NCBI GenBank assembly: GCA_002286715.1
Contig: NSJX01000047.1
Coordinates: 64,339-123,549 of the forward strand
DNA: 59,211 nucleotides
Reading direction: 5' to 3'
From: Dentipellis sp. KUC8613
Lineage: Eukaryota > Basidiomycota > Agaricomycetes > Russulales > Hericiaceae
Part shown: positions 1 to 14,465 of the stretch, in pieces
Layout: every line of letters starts with the position of its first letter
How positions within the stretch are numbered: the stretch's first letter is position 1
Notes under the pieces: generated by a model
Seen by the model: only the letters and a program-made list of their open reading frames with translations
Database searches by the model: none
What the model was told of the DNA's origin: nothing
Program-made: the position numbers and the translations under genes

Positions 1-374
1 GAAGAGGTTGCCGGGGACGAGGGTGCCGTGATGTCGAGGAGGGTAGTAGTAGGGTGAGGGATAGCATTGTCGAGGGGTGTATCCAAGAATGTGAAGGCCA
101 GCGAGGAATCCGTAGCATGTTGGAATTGAGTGCCGTTAAAAACAGTGCAAACTGGGAGGTCCAGAATTAACGACGAAGAGAAGTCATCGAGCGAACATGA
201 TGGATGTTTCACCCGGTTGGGTGGTATCAACAGCGGGGCGGGACCGAACCAGCCCATGAGGACTGGTGCAATCCCGGATCCGTTGAAGACGGCGGGAAGA
301 ATCCCGCCGCCTTCGAGAAGAGAGGCCAGGGCCGTGAGATGCATGAGGATTGAGTGGAGAGAGGAGGCAAGCAT
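1..374 (-). CDS. MCP family membrane/coiled-coil protein, copy A (partial, runs off the left edge)
   Basis: This is the first ~124 codons of a gene reading leftward off the window. The ATG at 374 matches the starts of the paralogues at 32507 and 38396. The product opens with a short hydrophobic stretch (MLASSLHSILMHLTALASLL), then GGGILPAVFNGSGIAPVLMGW, a Cys in HPSC, a second Cys in LPVCTVFNGT, and the start of a Ser/Pro/Thr-rich stalk. It is very close to copy B (32507-34660), sharing LDTPLDNAIPHPTTTLLDIT. The transmembrane segment, coiled coil and Pro-rich tail seen in the other copies lie outside the window. Function is unknown; by architecture it is a single-pass membrane protein. It lies directly 3' of P450-1 on the same strand, the same order as P450-8 followed by copy C. 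Confidence 0.75.
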   Translation of the reverse strand, partial: MLASSLHSILMHLTALASLLEGGGILPAVFNGSGIAPVLMGWFGPAPLLIPPNRVKHPSCSLDDFSSSLILDLPVCTVFNGTQFQHATDSSLAFTFLDTPLDNAIPHPTTTLLDITAPSSPATS

Positions 375-509
375 CTTTGACAGATGAGAGTTGGGAAGCT
401 TTGAAGGCTCTGAAGTTCAACGTATGGGTTCAAGTGAGGAGGGAAGAGGAGACGCGAGACGCGGGGCTTCATATACGGCGGCGGCGTTGGCACGCGCAAA
501 CGAATGCAA

Positions 510-556
510 ACGCAAGCAAACGACGCGACGCGTCCTGGTCATGTGCATTCTTTGCT
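510..556 (-). promoter_or_regulatory. MCP copy A promoter block with an ACGCGT (MCB-like) box
   Basis: The block holds repeated CAAACG words, then GACGCGACGCGTC and GGTCATGTGCAT. It is nearly identical upstream of all four MCP genes. ACGCGT (528-533) sits 154 bp from the ATG. ACGCGT is the MluI cell-cycle box bound by MBF-type factors in yeasts; its function here is inference. Confidence 0.55.
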
Positions 557-919
557 ATTCGTCCGTGACCGCGAGCCTCTCCTCAAGCTCCTGACTGTCG
601 CTTCAGGATCTTTCTCCAACCCTCGACCTGCTAGCTGGCACTGACATAATTTCATCTGATACGAAAGTAAATATTAGTGAACTCTGTTTTACTCGATCCT
701 GTTCACTCACGGGAACGTGTGTTTGCCCACTTTTACTGCACGCTGGCATCAGTGTTTACTGAAAACGGTCACCAATGCCACTCATACCTGAAATAATATT
801 GGATATCATATACCCGGTTACAAACATCGTTCTACTGAGGTCGGCGGGACACTGTGAACGGCCCCTCGTTGAGATTGGGAGAATCAACACTGGTGGAGTA
901 GTGGTCCTAATTAGGAAAT

Positions 920-947
920 TGTTTGGTTCCGAAGCTGTTGCCAAACA
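920..947. repeat. Dispersed hairpin repeat TGTTTGG(14)CCAAACA, copy 1
   Basis: TGTTTGG and CCAAACA form perfect 7-bp arms around a 14-bp spacer close to TTCCGAAGCTGTTG. Similar copies lie at 31934, 37823 and 55368. Each is in the distal upstream region of an MCP gene or of the duplicated block. Confidence 0.6.
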
Positions 948-1220
948 AACACGCACTTAGTTTCAAAAACCAACTTCAACAGATCACATGGTCACGTCAC
1001 CTGGAGGCTTTCCGTAAGAAATCCGGACACATTGTGAATTACAAGGAATCGGAGAAGGGTATTCAGCATCAAATTTTCTGGCTCCTGGATCATTATGTAG
1101 GTGGTGTACATACATACAGCAGAATACTCGATCCAAACTTGGTCATCATTGTCGTTCAAGAAGTCCAGCGAGCGAGATTGAATCATTCAATTGAAGCCAG
1201 AGTCATACCTGTTCAATAGC

Positions 1221-3391
1221 TTATTGTTCCTGAAGCTGCGCAAGCAACACCTCCGCTTCTTCATCCCTGGGTTCGAAGCCGCAGTGAAAGGGCCCGGGAT
1301 GGCTTCAGCAGGCCTCCGCATAAGTTTCGTGAAAGAAGCAACCCCGCCACGCACCTGATCACGCCGCTGGTGCACTCCACCACCACAGGAACCTCGTTCC
1401 CATCATCATCTTTCGCAGGAACAAGGCGAAAGACGGTAAGAACGGATACGATCGTCATCCAGATCATCGCATCAGCGAGATGGCGTCCCGAGCAGAAACT
1501 GTAGTCAATTGGTCAGTATCCTTTTAACTCTCGCCATCGGGGGTCCGAGTGCCTTACCGACGTCCAAATCCGAAGACGTAGCGCATGTCGTCATTGTTGA
1601 GTGTCCCGTCGGGTCTCAGAAACCGCTCTGGCCTATAGGATTCTGGGTCGGGATATTCCGTAGTGTCGCGAGTCATTGCCCTGCAACGTGGCCGCAACTG
1701 TCAAGATGCTTCGGTCCACGAATCATGTCGGGGTGCCTTACCAAACATTGGCCAGAAGATACGTGCCTGTCCGACTGTTCGTGAGTAGACGGATTAGTTG
1801 TCGCGATGACTGACTGACCTTTGGGGATGAAATAGCCATCATATATGTCGTCCTCGAACGCGGCGCGCGCTACAGACAGCGGAAAGACAGGGTGCCAGCG
1901 AAGGGCTTCACGGTAGATAGCCTCAATATACGGCAGGCTGTCGCGGTCCTCATAAGTAGGCAAGCGGTGGCGTCCGATAACCCGGTCTATCTCCTGCCGG
2001 GCACGATCCTGTACGTGTGGGTGTAGAAGTAATCCTAGGATGGCAGTCAACGTTGTTGATACCGTCTGTGAGTATTGCAAATTCATGAAGTCTCAAGATT
2101 CAATGATGACGCTTGTGAGCTCACAGTGTCTGCACCGGCTGGATGGAAACTATCATGAGCATAATTTGAATAGGTTGGAGGTCAAGGCGCCTACCAGCAA
2201 AGGTCATAGCACATGCATCCTTAGCAGCTTGTATCGAATCAGGGTCGGCGTCGGCCTTGTCGAGTTTCTCCATCATTTTCGACGCCATTGATGGGGTGGC
2301 GGTATTGTTCGTCTGGATGACCGCCAGTTAGCCATACACGGAAGAAGCGAGATTCTTTGATAATGGCTGCTCACGATACCCTGCTCGACAACGTCCCACG
2401 GCAAATTCAGCATATCCGCCGTTATCTTGCGACAGTCCCTTGCGAGAGCGTGGAATCTGAATCCGGGAAACCAGGCTGGGAGGTGCTGCACTAATATATT
2501 GGAAGTCAGATGGAGTGTGTCATGACCCCAAGAATGTTGTGCAAAGTACATACGGAATGGCAGAGCATTGACGATTGCCGAATATGGTAGAGTCAGTTGT
2601 GATATCATGTCGACCGCTTCTCTTGCTTGCTGGATAAACTTATCACTCAAACGTTCATCTCCGAGGTCTCCATATGCGACTGTCATTGCGACGGACCCCG
2701 CCAAGCTGCAAGTAAACATGATCAATGAGTCAGAATGGCTGGACGATCATCAGATGGCATCTACATGGACAGATGGTGCACAAAATTGGCAGGATCGCTG
2801 CGCAGTTTACTGAGCAAGTCGAAAACCTTCGTTCGCTGTAGCGGTCGGTACTTCAGCGCCGCCCTAGAGTGCAGAGTCTCGTGTAGCAACCGGCGCCGGG
2901 CGCGCCATTTTGCGGAGTAGGGCATGAACGCGATGTTAAAGCCCCAGCCCGTCCTGCCAGGTACTGGATCAGCCGCAGAGTCTACACGTGCAGGTAAGAC
3001 AACCTACAGCTCCAGGACGATCAAGGCGGGTCGGTCGGAGTACTTGGCCGAGCGGCGCTCGTATAGCTCTTCGGCTATCTTCTTGGAGTTGATAACAAGG
3101 GTGAGTTGACTGAAGTCCCAGATCGAAATCAGATCACCTGTCAGTATCCCTAGTCAACTACCTTATCGCATTTCAAGAGAACAGGCGGAAGAGCGCACTT
3201 TTCAGAGCCTTGGACAAGTTTGAGTATGTGGCCCATTGCTGCTGCGTCGGCAAAGAGAATGAATTGCCGATGAGGGGGAGCGGCGTTGGTCCTGGAGGTA
3301 GTGGGAGGGCACGACGGCGCTTCCTGATGATAGAAATGATGAAAGCTGCGGCGAGTACTGCGAATAGCGCAAGCGTGACAAACGAGACCAT
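1221..3391 (-). CDS. Cytochrome P450 monooxygenase, copy 1 (12 exons)
   Basis: Microsomal-type P450 heme monooxygenase. The ATG at 3391 starts a hydrophobic anchor (MVSFVTLALFAVLAAAFIIS), followed by the basic RKRRR and the Pro hinge PLPPGPTPLPLIG. I-helix AGADT is carried on a 14-nt exon, ExxR is EALR within YREALRWHPV, PERF is RPERF, and the heme loop is FGFGRRFCSGRH with its Cys ligand. About 515 residues, ending LLAQLQEQ. All 12 exons join in frame with GT-AG introns, so the gene looks functional. The array resembles proteins usually annotated as O-methylsterigmatocystin oxidoreductase-like (CYP64-clan type); I cannot fix the CYP family. Its 3' end and the DNA beyond are duplicated at 36.98-38.4 kb, where the P450 is a pseudogene. 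Confidence 0.9.
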
Positions 3392-3464
3392 CTCGCCCCG
3401 CGCCTTGGTGCAGGAAGAAGCAGATTATCAAAGAACGAAGAATCAAGCAAGACCCAGACATAGC

Positions 3465-3610
3465 GCAGACAATATATATGAGCGGAGGCTCGCTGAGAAG
3501 GATATCACCTAGATTTTCTTCAACTGGGGGTGTTCGCACAAATTGTCAGTTTGACTTCAGCCTGCTGCATTGCGAAGTATGGAAGTCCGGCTGGACTGTT
3601 TAACCGCTTG
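3465..3610 (-). promoter_or_regulatory. Promoter of P450-1: shared TGACA word and TATA box
   Basis: Reading the minus strand, TGACAATTTGTGCGAA (3548 to 3533) is followed by TTCTCAGCGAGCC and then a TATATAT box (about 3471-3480), roughly 80 bp before the ATG. The same order is found in front of P450-2, -4, -5 and -6. Upstream lies CAGTCCAGCC-GACTTCC, also shared with P450-6. Confidence 0.6.
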
Positions 3611-4644
3611 GATATGGGGAGCAGGTGGATGGTCGTCTGGCCTGTGACGACGACCACGTGGCGTTGGGCGTAGCTATCGCTCCTGATTGCGCGGATACAA
3701 GAGGCGTCACTGAAGAGAAACAGGCACCTCTTCTCAAGCTGTCAGTTCCTTTTGAATGGCGAAGCCAGGATGAAGTCTCGGATCCGAGCAAGCCATGATC
3801 TGAACAAACGTGGATGCCTTTGAAAATCGCCCGCGGTCCTGTGCACTTCGAGGTCTGCAATTCAGGCGACGTCAGCTAGACGTGAAGCAAAAATAGCTGA
3901 TAGAACAACGAACCCTAGAATCATGGCCAGTGACCGCTAGCCCGACGCTCGTGACCACTTTGCCACAGCCAGTCTTCTATCTACATAGCAAAACACAATA
4001 CGCCGATTCACATTGAGGAGACCTCACCACGTGCGCGTTGTACTTGATAGGTAGAACCCTGATTCTAGCTGTGAGAGCTTTCCACAATAGATCGCTTAAA
4101 CTTACCATGGAGTGTGACAGGGCTGCTCGGGTGGAGAGAACCTTCAGGGGGAGAAGACGTCCGGACGCCACAACTCTTGACTACAAGAAGGAGGTTAAGT
4201 GTTCACCATATGTCAGTGGTCTCGGTAACAATCGGAAGACACAAAGTGCAAAGAATGGCAGCACATCGCCGTGTTGTGTGGTGTGCTGGCGAGAGAGGAC
4301 CGACGAGTGTTACCAATGTGCATGTCTTCATATTTTTTCTATATATCTTATGGCGGGAAACCAACGAGATCTCGGTAGAATATAGAGTGAGCTCGTCTGT
4401 CGACGGGGTGTGGTGGAGAGTGTACGCGCTCGGCCACCGTCTCCGAGGCTGGATTGTAGCTCCGACTCGGCCGTGTCCGGGGCTGGCGCCTACTTATTGC
4501 TAGTGGCCACGGTGTTCCTCAACACTCCCCCTCACGCAACATGCGACACAAGGATTGCATACACGCACGTTCAATATCATATTTATGGTCTAAAACTACA
4601 ATTGAGGACCCGGGCCAAATCGGTCTGTTTCCTTCGAGTCAAAC
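3611..4644. other. Intergenic region between P450-1 promoter and P450-2 3' end
   Basis: No convincing gene was seen; open frames are short and lack homology or splice support. Around 4425-4495 a block containing TAGCTCCGACTCGGCC is also found, inverted, 3' of P450-5 (about 26405-26450). In both cases it lies downstream of the P450 stop, which supports common descent of those two genes with their flanks. Confidence 0.5.
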
Positions 4645-6854
4645 TCAGGCCTGTTCCAAAGCCTGCTGATCCTGCAGCTGCGCAAGCAGCACCTCCGCCT
4701 CCCGATCCCTAGGCTCAAAGTTGCATTTGAACGGCAGGGGGTGACTTCGACCGCCCTCTCCATCAGCATACTCCCATAAAATCTGAGCGGTACTGATACG
4801 CACCTGATCATCCCGCTGGTATACTCTACCTCCACAGGAACCTCGTTCCCGTACTCGTCCTTGGCAGGAACTAGGCGGAAGACAGCAAGGACGGCAGCGA
4901 TCCCCATCCATACCGTCGCATCGGCGAGGTGTTGCCCCGAGCAGAAGCTGTGCATACAAATGAAAACATGAGGCCCTGGCTCCCGATCGCAGTATCACTC
5001 GGAAGACTTGCCGTCTCCCAAATCCAAACACATAGCGCATGTCGTCGTCGTTCAGTGTGCCATCGGGTTGTATGAACCGCCCCGGGTTGAAGGACTCCGG
5101 ATCAGGATATTCAACTGGGTTGCGGGTCATGCCCCTGTGCGGCGGAGCCATCACAATCTGCGACAGATTGCAAGTAGGACGCGGACGTACCAGACATTAG
5201 CCACGAGAGACGTGCCTGCTCCGCAGCTCATTCATTGCTGTGACAATAATACAGGATAAGGATAACGACCGACCTTTGGGAATGAAATAGCCATCGTACA
5301 CGTCATCTTCGAATGCCGAACGAACCACAGAGAGCGGAAGGACAGGGTGCCAGCGGAGGGCCTCGCGGTAGACAGCGTCGATGTACGGCAGGGAGCTGCG
5401 ATCTTCGAAGGTGGGCAGGCGGTTGCGTCCTACGACCTGGTCTATTTCCTGCTGCGCGAGGCGCTGAGTTTCGGGGTAGAGGAGCAAGCCTAAGAACGCC
5501 GTGGTCATTGCCGATACGGTCTTGAGAGATTGCGGAATTGTGAGTTTGGAATACTTGGAGAATTGATAACAGGGTACTTACGGTATCTGCGCCCCCTGTT
5601 GAACAATGATTAGAAACATGTCATGTAATGGGAAAAGAATGGCGATACATACCGGCGAATGTAACAGCACACGCATCCTTCGCAGCCTGCACCGAATCCG
5701 GACCAATCTCCGTCTTTTCGAGGTCCCCCATCATCTTCGACGCCATCGACGGCGTGGCGGTATTCTCCGCCTAGATGACGATCTCGTTCAGAGTCACCCG
5801 AAGGAACAAGGTGTTCAATGCTGGCGCTCACGATACCCCGCTCGACGACCGCCCACAACACATTCTGCATATTCGACGTCAGCTTGCGGCACTCCCGCGC
5901 GAGTGTCTGGAAGCCAAAGCCTGGCATCCAGCCGGGTACGTGCCGCACTAACGCATGTATGAATCGCTGGGGTCCTGGCACGAAGGTGTAGCACTTACGG
6001 AACGGCAGGGAGTTTACAATGACGGAATGAGGTAGGACCGTCTTCGAGAGCGTCTCCATCGCCTCCCGCGCCTGGCGGATAAACTCGTCGCTCTGGCGTC
6101 TGTCCCCAATCTCCCCGTATGCCACTTGAATCGCCACGTCGCCTGCGAGACTAAAGATCATTTCTGCATCAGAACCGTTCGAACAGGATAATCCATATAC
6201 AGAGAACTACCTGGTAATGTGAGCCTCAAAGTCCTCGGGGTCAGTACGCAGCTTGCACAGCAGCTCATGGGTCTTCGTCATCTGCAGCGGGCGGAACTCC
6301 TGCGCCGCCTTCTCGTGCAGCGTTGCGTGCAGGAGGCGGCGCCGCGCGCGCCATTTGTCAGAGTATGGGATGAGGGCATTGTTGAAGTCCCAGCCCGTCC
6401 TGCGGGACACGCAGTTCAGTTATATCGCCGTACCAAGAGGAATACACGTAGTGGAAGACCTACAGTTGAAAGATGACAAACGCAGGCCGGTCAGAATACT
6501 TCGCCGAGCGGCGCTCGTAGAGCTCCTTCGTGAGCTTCTTGGAGTTGAGTACCAACGTGAGGCGACCGAAAATCCAGACCGAGATCAGGTCGCCTGTTTC
6601 CCCCGTCAGCCTCACATTTTGCTAGCTGCCATGCAATCAGGGAGATTAGAAGAGAACGTACTCTGCAGAGCTTTAGACCAGTCCGCGAACGCGACCCACT
6701 GCTGCTCGGCCGGCAGGGAGAAAAAGTTGCCGAAGATGGGGAGCGCGGGGGGTCCTGGAGGAAGTGGGAGAGCCCAACGCTTTCTTATGCTATAAACGAG
6801 GAAGGCTGCGATGAGGACTGCTGTGGAGAGCATGAATGCGTTAGACAACATCAT
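4645..6854 (-). CDS. Cytochrome P450 monooxygenase, copy 2 (12 exons)
   Basis: P450 of the same family and intron layout as copy 1. The anchor begins MMLSNAFMLSTAVLIAAFLV, then RKRWALPLPPGPPALPIFG. The I-helix reads GGADT instead of AGADT, which is still within the [AG]GxDT consensus. ExxR is EALR in YREALRWHPV. The PERF position is NPGRF, so the usual Glu is Gly while Arg and Phe stay. The heme loop is FGFGRRFCSGQHLAD. The C-terminus ends LLAQLQDQQALEQA. The intron after FGFGRR has a GC donor (GCAAGT, at about 5011) rather than GT; GCAAGT is the normal form of the rare GC-AG class. No frame break was found and the gene is likely active. Confidence 0.9.
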
Positions 6855-6914
6855 TTTTTCTTGCGCGACTCGGGGGATGTAGGTATGTATGTAGGAAAGG
6901 TAAAAGAGCCGGCG

Positions 6915-7030
6915 GGGGTCTATATATGCACGGCCGGATGAGAAAAAACTTGCTTCGGAGACTCGTCAGACAGAGCGTTCGCACAAAGTGTCACTTTGGC
7001 TTTTGCGGGGCGCGTTGCGATGTATGGAAG
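6915..7030 (-). promoter_or_regulatory. Promoter of P450-2: shared TGACA word and TATA box
   Basis: On the minus strand TGACACTTTGTGCGAA (6993 to 6978) precedes a TATATA box (about 6921-6928), roughly 70 bp before the ATG. An upstream GTCCAGCCGAACTTCCATAC matches the P450-1 promoter. Confidence 0.6.
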
Positions 7031-8078
7031 TTCGGCTGGACGGTTCATGCGCGTGGGGTTATGGGAAGTAGGTGGAGGATGGCCGTCAATTCTGCAGAGG
7101 GCCACCATTGTGATTATATGACGTAGTGCTTGGTTTGGTGTTGCGAAGAGTCGCTGTGGAGGAGAATGCATACCTGTTCTAAGATGGGGACCGTACAGTT
7201 TGGGTTTGCACGACGCGATTATATAGACGGTGTTTGTTCGATAGCTATTCGATAGCATCCGATGTCTGCATGCACATGCACGTTCCGTCGCCGATTCTAT
7301 AGATGCATCAGGGCATTGAGTTCTACACAACATGACACCTTGACTCACCGCACAGAAATCGGCTCCGCGTTGTGGGATTGATATCACTGCATATGTAGTC
7401 AGGGTTATTCTAGGAAAAAGACATCCACTGTCGTCATTCTCTATTGCAAGAAGCACGCAGAAGGCCAAGGGGTGTGACGAAGCGGCCTGCAAGCGGAGAA
7501 GATTCAGACCCCCGCTGTGATAAGCATGTCATAGCTTCAATTCCGGATCCGTCGCATGATTGGCACTTCCTCCACCGACGTATTGAGGTCTATCGATGTA
7601 TCATAGTGAGTAGAGGGGAGGTACTTGGAGAGTCTGCGAAAACGTGTTCGGCCGTGTCCGAGTCGCCGCGATGTCGGACTTCGGGCCCGCGCCGGCACTT
7701 TGGCGCCCAGACTCCAGAGTCCTCGGTGTTGTCCGAATGAGACCGAGACGTCCTCTTGCAGAGACCACGGTCGACCAGGAATCACACCGCACGCATCTGA
7801 ATCCGCTCGAAAGGAGAAGTATTATACTCAAGCGGAAGTCGTATCCAAGGGTGCCATGGTGTCTACCTACATACTGCCAACTGCAAGTACTAACCGAGCA
7901 GTAGGAAGTAGACGGCAGTTCGGCAAGTGCCAAACAGGAAGGTAAATAAATGAATGGGCTCGTAAAGGCCCGTGTGTACAGCGAAGGTGAAAGGATTCAG
8001 ACAATGATGAGAACGAGGATTTTTTGTAGCTATGATGAGATGAGAAAGGTGATCTTCCACGACGTGAGGCTGCTTTGT
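7031..8078. other. Intergenic region between P450-2 promoter and actin 1 3' end
   Basis: No gene is supported. The stretch near 7640-7760 is GC-rich with overlapping open frames on both strands, none with recognisable domains or splice structure. The part close to 8079 is probably the 3' UTR of actin 1. Confidence 0.45.
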
Positions 8079-9661
<1,583 letters not shown>

Positions 9662-11191
9662 GGTGATGATTTACTTAGCAATGTTCTTCGAAAGACAAGA
9701 GCAGAGATGGTTGGATGCCTCTCCACCGTCGCCCAGCACCATATTTATGGCGGCCATAACTCGAGGCGGTGCATCTGAAACTATGTCGCCGCAGCGTACG
9801 AGTGGACACCAGTATGCCGAGAGCGACAAGACGAACGGAGAGGGGGCCCGGGAGGCACTGCGCACAACAGCGCCAAGAACGACGGACTCAGAGAGAGGGC
9901 GGAGGCGGGATGTGTGTACGGTTATTTTTGGACGGAGGCGCGATGTTGCCAAGGCGCGCAGGCCGCAGCATGCAATTGGCTGGGACGTCGGGAGTATATG
10001 GCGTTTGCGCGTTATGACCGACGGCTGCATCGGCTGGAACCTGGAGCTCGGTCGACTCTAGCGTCTGCACACTGCATATGAAGAACATAGTAACGGGTTG
10101 GCAGTAGACGCTACATAGACGCTAGCAATGATTGAGGTCAACTTGTGACCAGCGCTAATAATCATGACCACCAACCGAAGGATGATTGGTCCGGATGTAC
10201 GCCAAGCATGCTTTTGCAGATCTACGGCTCAAAGGCTCGGAAGTCTTGTCGACGATACCGGTGCTCCGCAGCCCTCACATTCGTTGATACTATGTTTGCG
10301 ATACCTGTCTGTTCGTTGGTCCATGACGCAGGCCTAGAGTTTGCACGGACACCGGTACCAAAGATCGCAGCTCTCATGCCTTGGCATGAAGCCGCCGGCT
10401 CAGCAGACTGTGACATCGCCAAGAGGCGCAGCGGCACTCTGCGTACACTGAAACGCAGACGAGGGAAACTTGCGCGTGGTGGGCGGGTTATGGATTAGAA
10501 AGCTGCTGCGCATGAGGCAAATGGTGCGCCGCGATCAAGAAACCTTGGATACCGAGTAAGTCAACAACGGTGAATCGATACATATATCGAGAAATTGGGG
10601 TTCGTAAAAGGAGTGCTGCACGACATGGCATGGGTTCAAGAACTCGTTTCAGCCGGAAATCGTGCTCAGCCTCAGTAATTTTCCGGAGTAAGGTCAGTGT
10701 TCACCGTTGGTCAAGCAAGTAGCAAGAGAAAATAATACAGAAGCCGAGACGAAAGTGAATTAATATGAGGTGGAATGTGCTGGACGGTACGAGAGGGTGC
10801 GAGAGAGAACTGGGAGGTGGTCAAAGCGTAGAGCAAGTGCTGCGGGAACGTGACATGTGACTGTGACGCGAGCCTGCCCTAAATGACGCGTGTTGAGAGC
10901 TTCATCTTGATCAGCCCTTTGCCCCAATCCACGTCTCTCCAGTCGCTGTCCTCGCTCAGGTATGTCTCTCTCCTCGTCGTCGCCAACGGCGAGCTCGCTG
11001 TCTGTTTTGCTCACGTTTGTCTCCTATGTCTTGATCGTCCTGTGCACCCGCGACTGCGCCGCCATCTGCTATCGCACCGCCTTGTTGCTGCATCGATAAA
11101 TACCCACATCAATCGCCCGACCCTCCACATACACCCAGGCTCTCCCATCATCTACTTCTACTCTTCTCTCTTCACGAATTAATCTACCAAA
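9662..11191. promoter_or_regulatory. Divergent promoter region between actin 1 and actin 2
   Basis: No gene is supported here. Next to actin 1 is the symmetric TATA-like word CCATATTTATGG (9739-9750), and an ATTGG (inverted CCAAT) lies near 9976. Next to actin 2 is CGATAAATACC (about 11093), followed by a long pyrimidine-rich leader (CTTCTACTCTTCTCTCTTC) before ATG 11192. CT-rich leaders of this kind are common in strongly expressed fungal genes. Confidence 0.5.
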
Positions 11192-12762
<1,571 letters not shown>

Positions 12763-13730
12763 GCGCATCGCGGTGTGCGGAGGGAGGAGCGGTAGATGTG
12801 GGCGTGCGCGTGCGCGTGGTTGGAGCGCGGAGAGGAAGCGGAGGCAGAGGCAGAAGAAGAAAGAAACGAATGGGATGTGCATGTGCAGCTGCTAGAAGTA
12901 CCCGTACCCCGTTGTCCCGCCGCACCCGAGCCCCGAAAGCGCGTCCCTTGTCCCTTGTCTGTTCCCCCTCCGGATCCCTCGCGCTTGTGCTTGTGTGGCG
13001 GCTCTCTTTTTTGTGATATACATACGTAACCGTAACGATTTGCTATAACGTTTTTTTTGCCTTTGCGTTTTGTCTTCGTCTGTGTTTTTTGGTATGCTTT
13101 GGGGCGATTTTTTTTTTTGCTTTTTGTGGGTGTATGGGTGCGATGGTTTCGCAGATGTGAATTGAGGAGTGTGTGGTAGTGGTGATGATGTCGAGATGCT
13201 TTCATGCATGTATGTTGCCGGGCCGGCGCCCACGAGGCAGCAGTGGGTAGCTAGGCGCGCTCCGGGCGAGCTTCTCTCTCTGCCTCCTTTGCTAGCTAGC
13301 ACTTCTCTGAATGAATATCAATATCCAAGACCAGTATGTGACAATAAATTGGATGGGATGTGGGTGCTCCGCGATGTGGTACTGCGACGTGCCATGTGGC
13401 GTGGATAGGGCCGTTCCTCAATGGGACCTCCCCCGAATTAAAACTCCTCCTCCAGGCCCACCTTCGTGTCATGCAGCTTGCTCCATTGCTCTCTGGTAGC
13501 GGAGTACACTTGACTGGCAGCCTCGCAGTGAGGAAGTACGACGAACTCGACAACAGTAGAGGCGCGCAGCGATGTCAAGAACACTTGAAGGTAGACGTTG
13601 CGGCACCACCGACGCGCTGAGTGTGTGTGGACTCGTAGACGACTCGGATTCAGGAGTTGTGGGTCCCCTGGCTGCCGGGTTGCATGTATACATGTATACG
13701 TGGACTCCAATACATACGGAGGCAAGCTGT
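12763..13730. other. Actin 2 3' flank and spacer
   Basis: Low-complexity, partly T-rich DNA (runs of T near 13050 and 13110) that fits a 3' UTR and terminator zone. No gene is supported. A small palindromic stretch rich in CATGTATA lies at about 13683-13701. Confidence 0.4.
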
Positions 13731-13734
13731 TGCT

Positions 13735-13855
13735 GGAGCTCCCGGGCCTGCTGGCATCGGCGTAGTGACCACCGCCCCGTGCTCGGCACCTTCTTTTCCC
13801 TCCCGGCTGAACAGCAGTGGGTCACATTCGCGAACTGGTCCAACGCTCTCCGAAG
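13735..13855 (+). pseudogene. P450 exon-1 relic
   Basis: About 120 bp match the end of P450 exon 1. PGPAGIG is in one frame, and LGTFFSLPAEQQWVTFANW followed by SNALRS is in the next frame, ending at the usual exon-1 splice site (CGAAGTGCGC). There is a frameshift between the two parts, no start codon, and no exon 2 downstream. It is the remnant of a lost member of the P450 array. Confidence 0.75.
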
Positions 13856-14465
13856 TGCGCCCATCCATCCCGCTCCTCCTATAGACTGTGGGCTGGGAAC
13901 GCCGGGAACCTTGTATACTGGAGTGAATGCATGAGCCAGAATGGGACTTTCCCTCCTATAAGGAAAGGTATGTTTATATGCTCATTTTCAGAAAGTTGGG
14001 TTGGGTTGGGCTGGGTTGTTTGACATTCCCGGCGGAGTTTGAACATGTCCTTGGCCAATTAGAGTGGCGCCTCTTCAAAACCTCACCGCCACGGCCTAGC
14101 ATGTTGTCTTACCTTATGAGCAGCGCTTAGCCCTCTTCCAGCCTTTAATGTGACCACAGCGCGAGAGCGTTCTTCTACTATGTTCATGCGGCTGTGGTCG
14201 CAAAGATTTCGTCGCAAGTTCGGCTTGGGGCGCATCACTCGCACGCTTGCACTGCGTTGTACTATGTCGACCTGTTCCGCTGACTTTATGACATTCTTCG
14301 CAAAGCGATGAACGCATATCAGACTTGTTTGGGTTCATGGCTATTATGAACGGCCGAGTCAGGTTTCTTTCGGCATTTACATAGCGGCTACTATCAACCC
14401 GTGATCATGCTTTCTAAACGTATTTGTTGCGCAGAATCCGGCATCTCAAGTGCAGACCGAATCTT
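13856..14465. other. Spacer before actin 3
   Basis: No gene, repeat or RNA is recognised in this 0.6 kb. It separates the P450 relic from the first exon of actin 3. Confidence 0.4.

Noticed and set aside
7444..7945. Overlapping ORFs on both strands between P450-2 and actin 1
   Set aside because: GC-rich spacer, no introns, domains or start context to support a gene.
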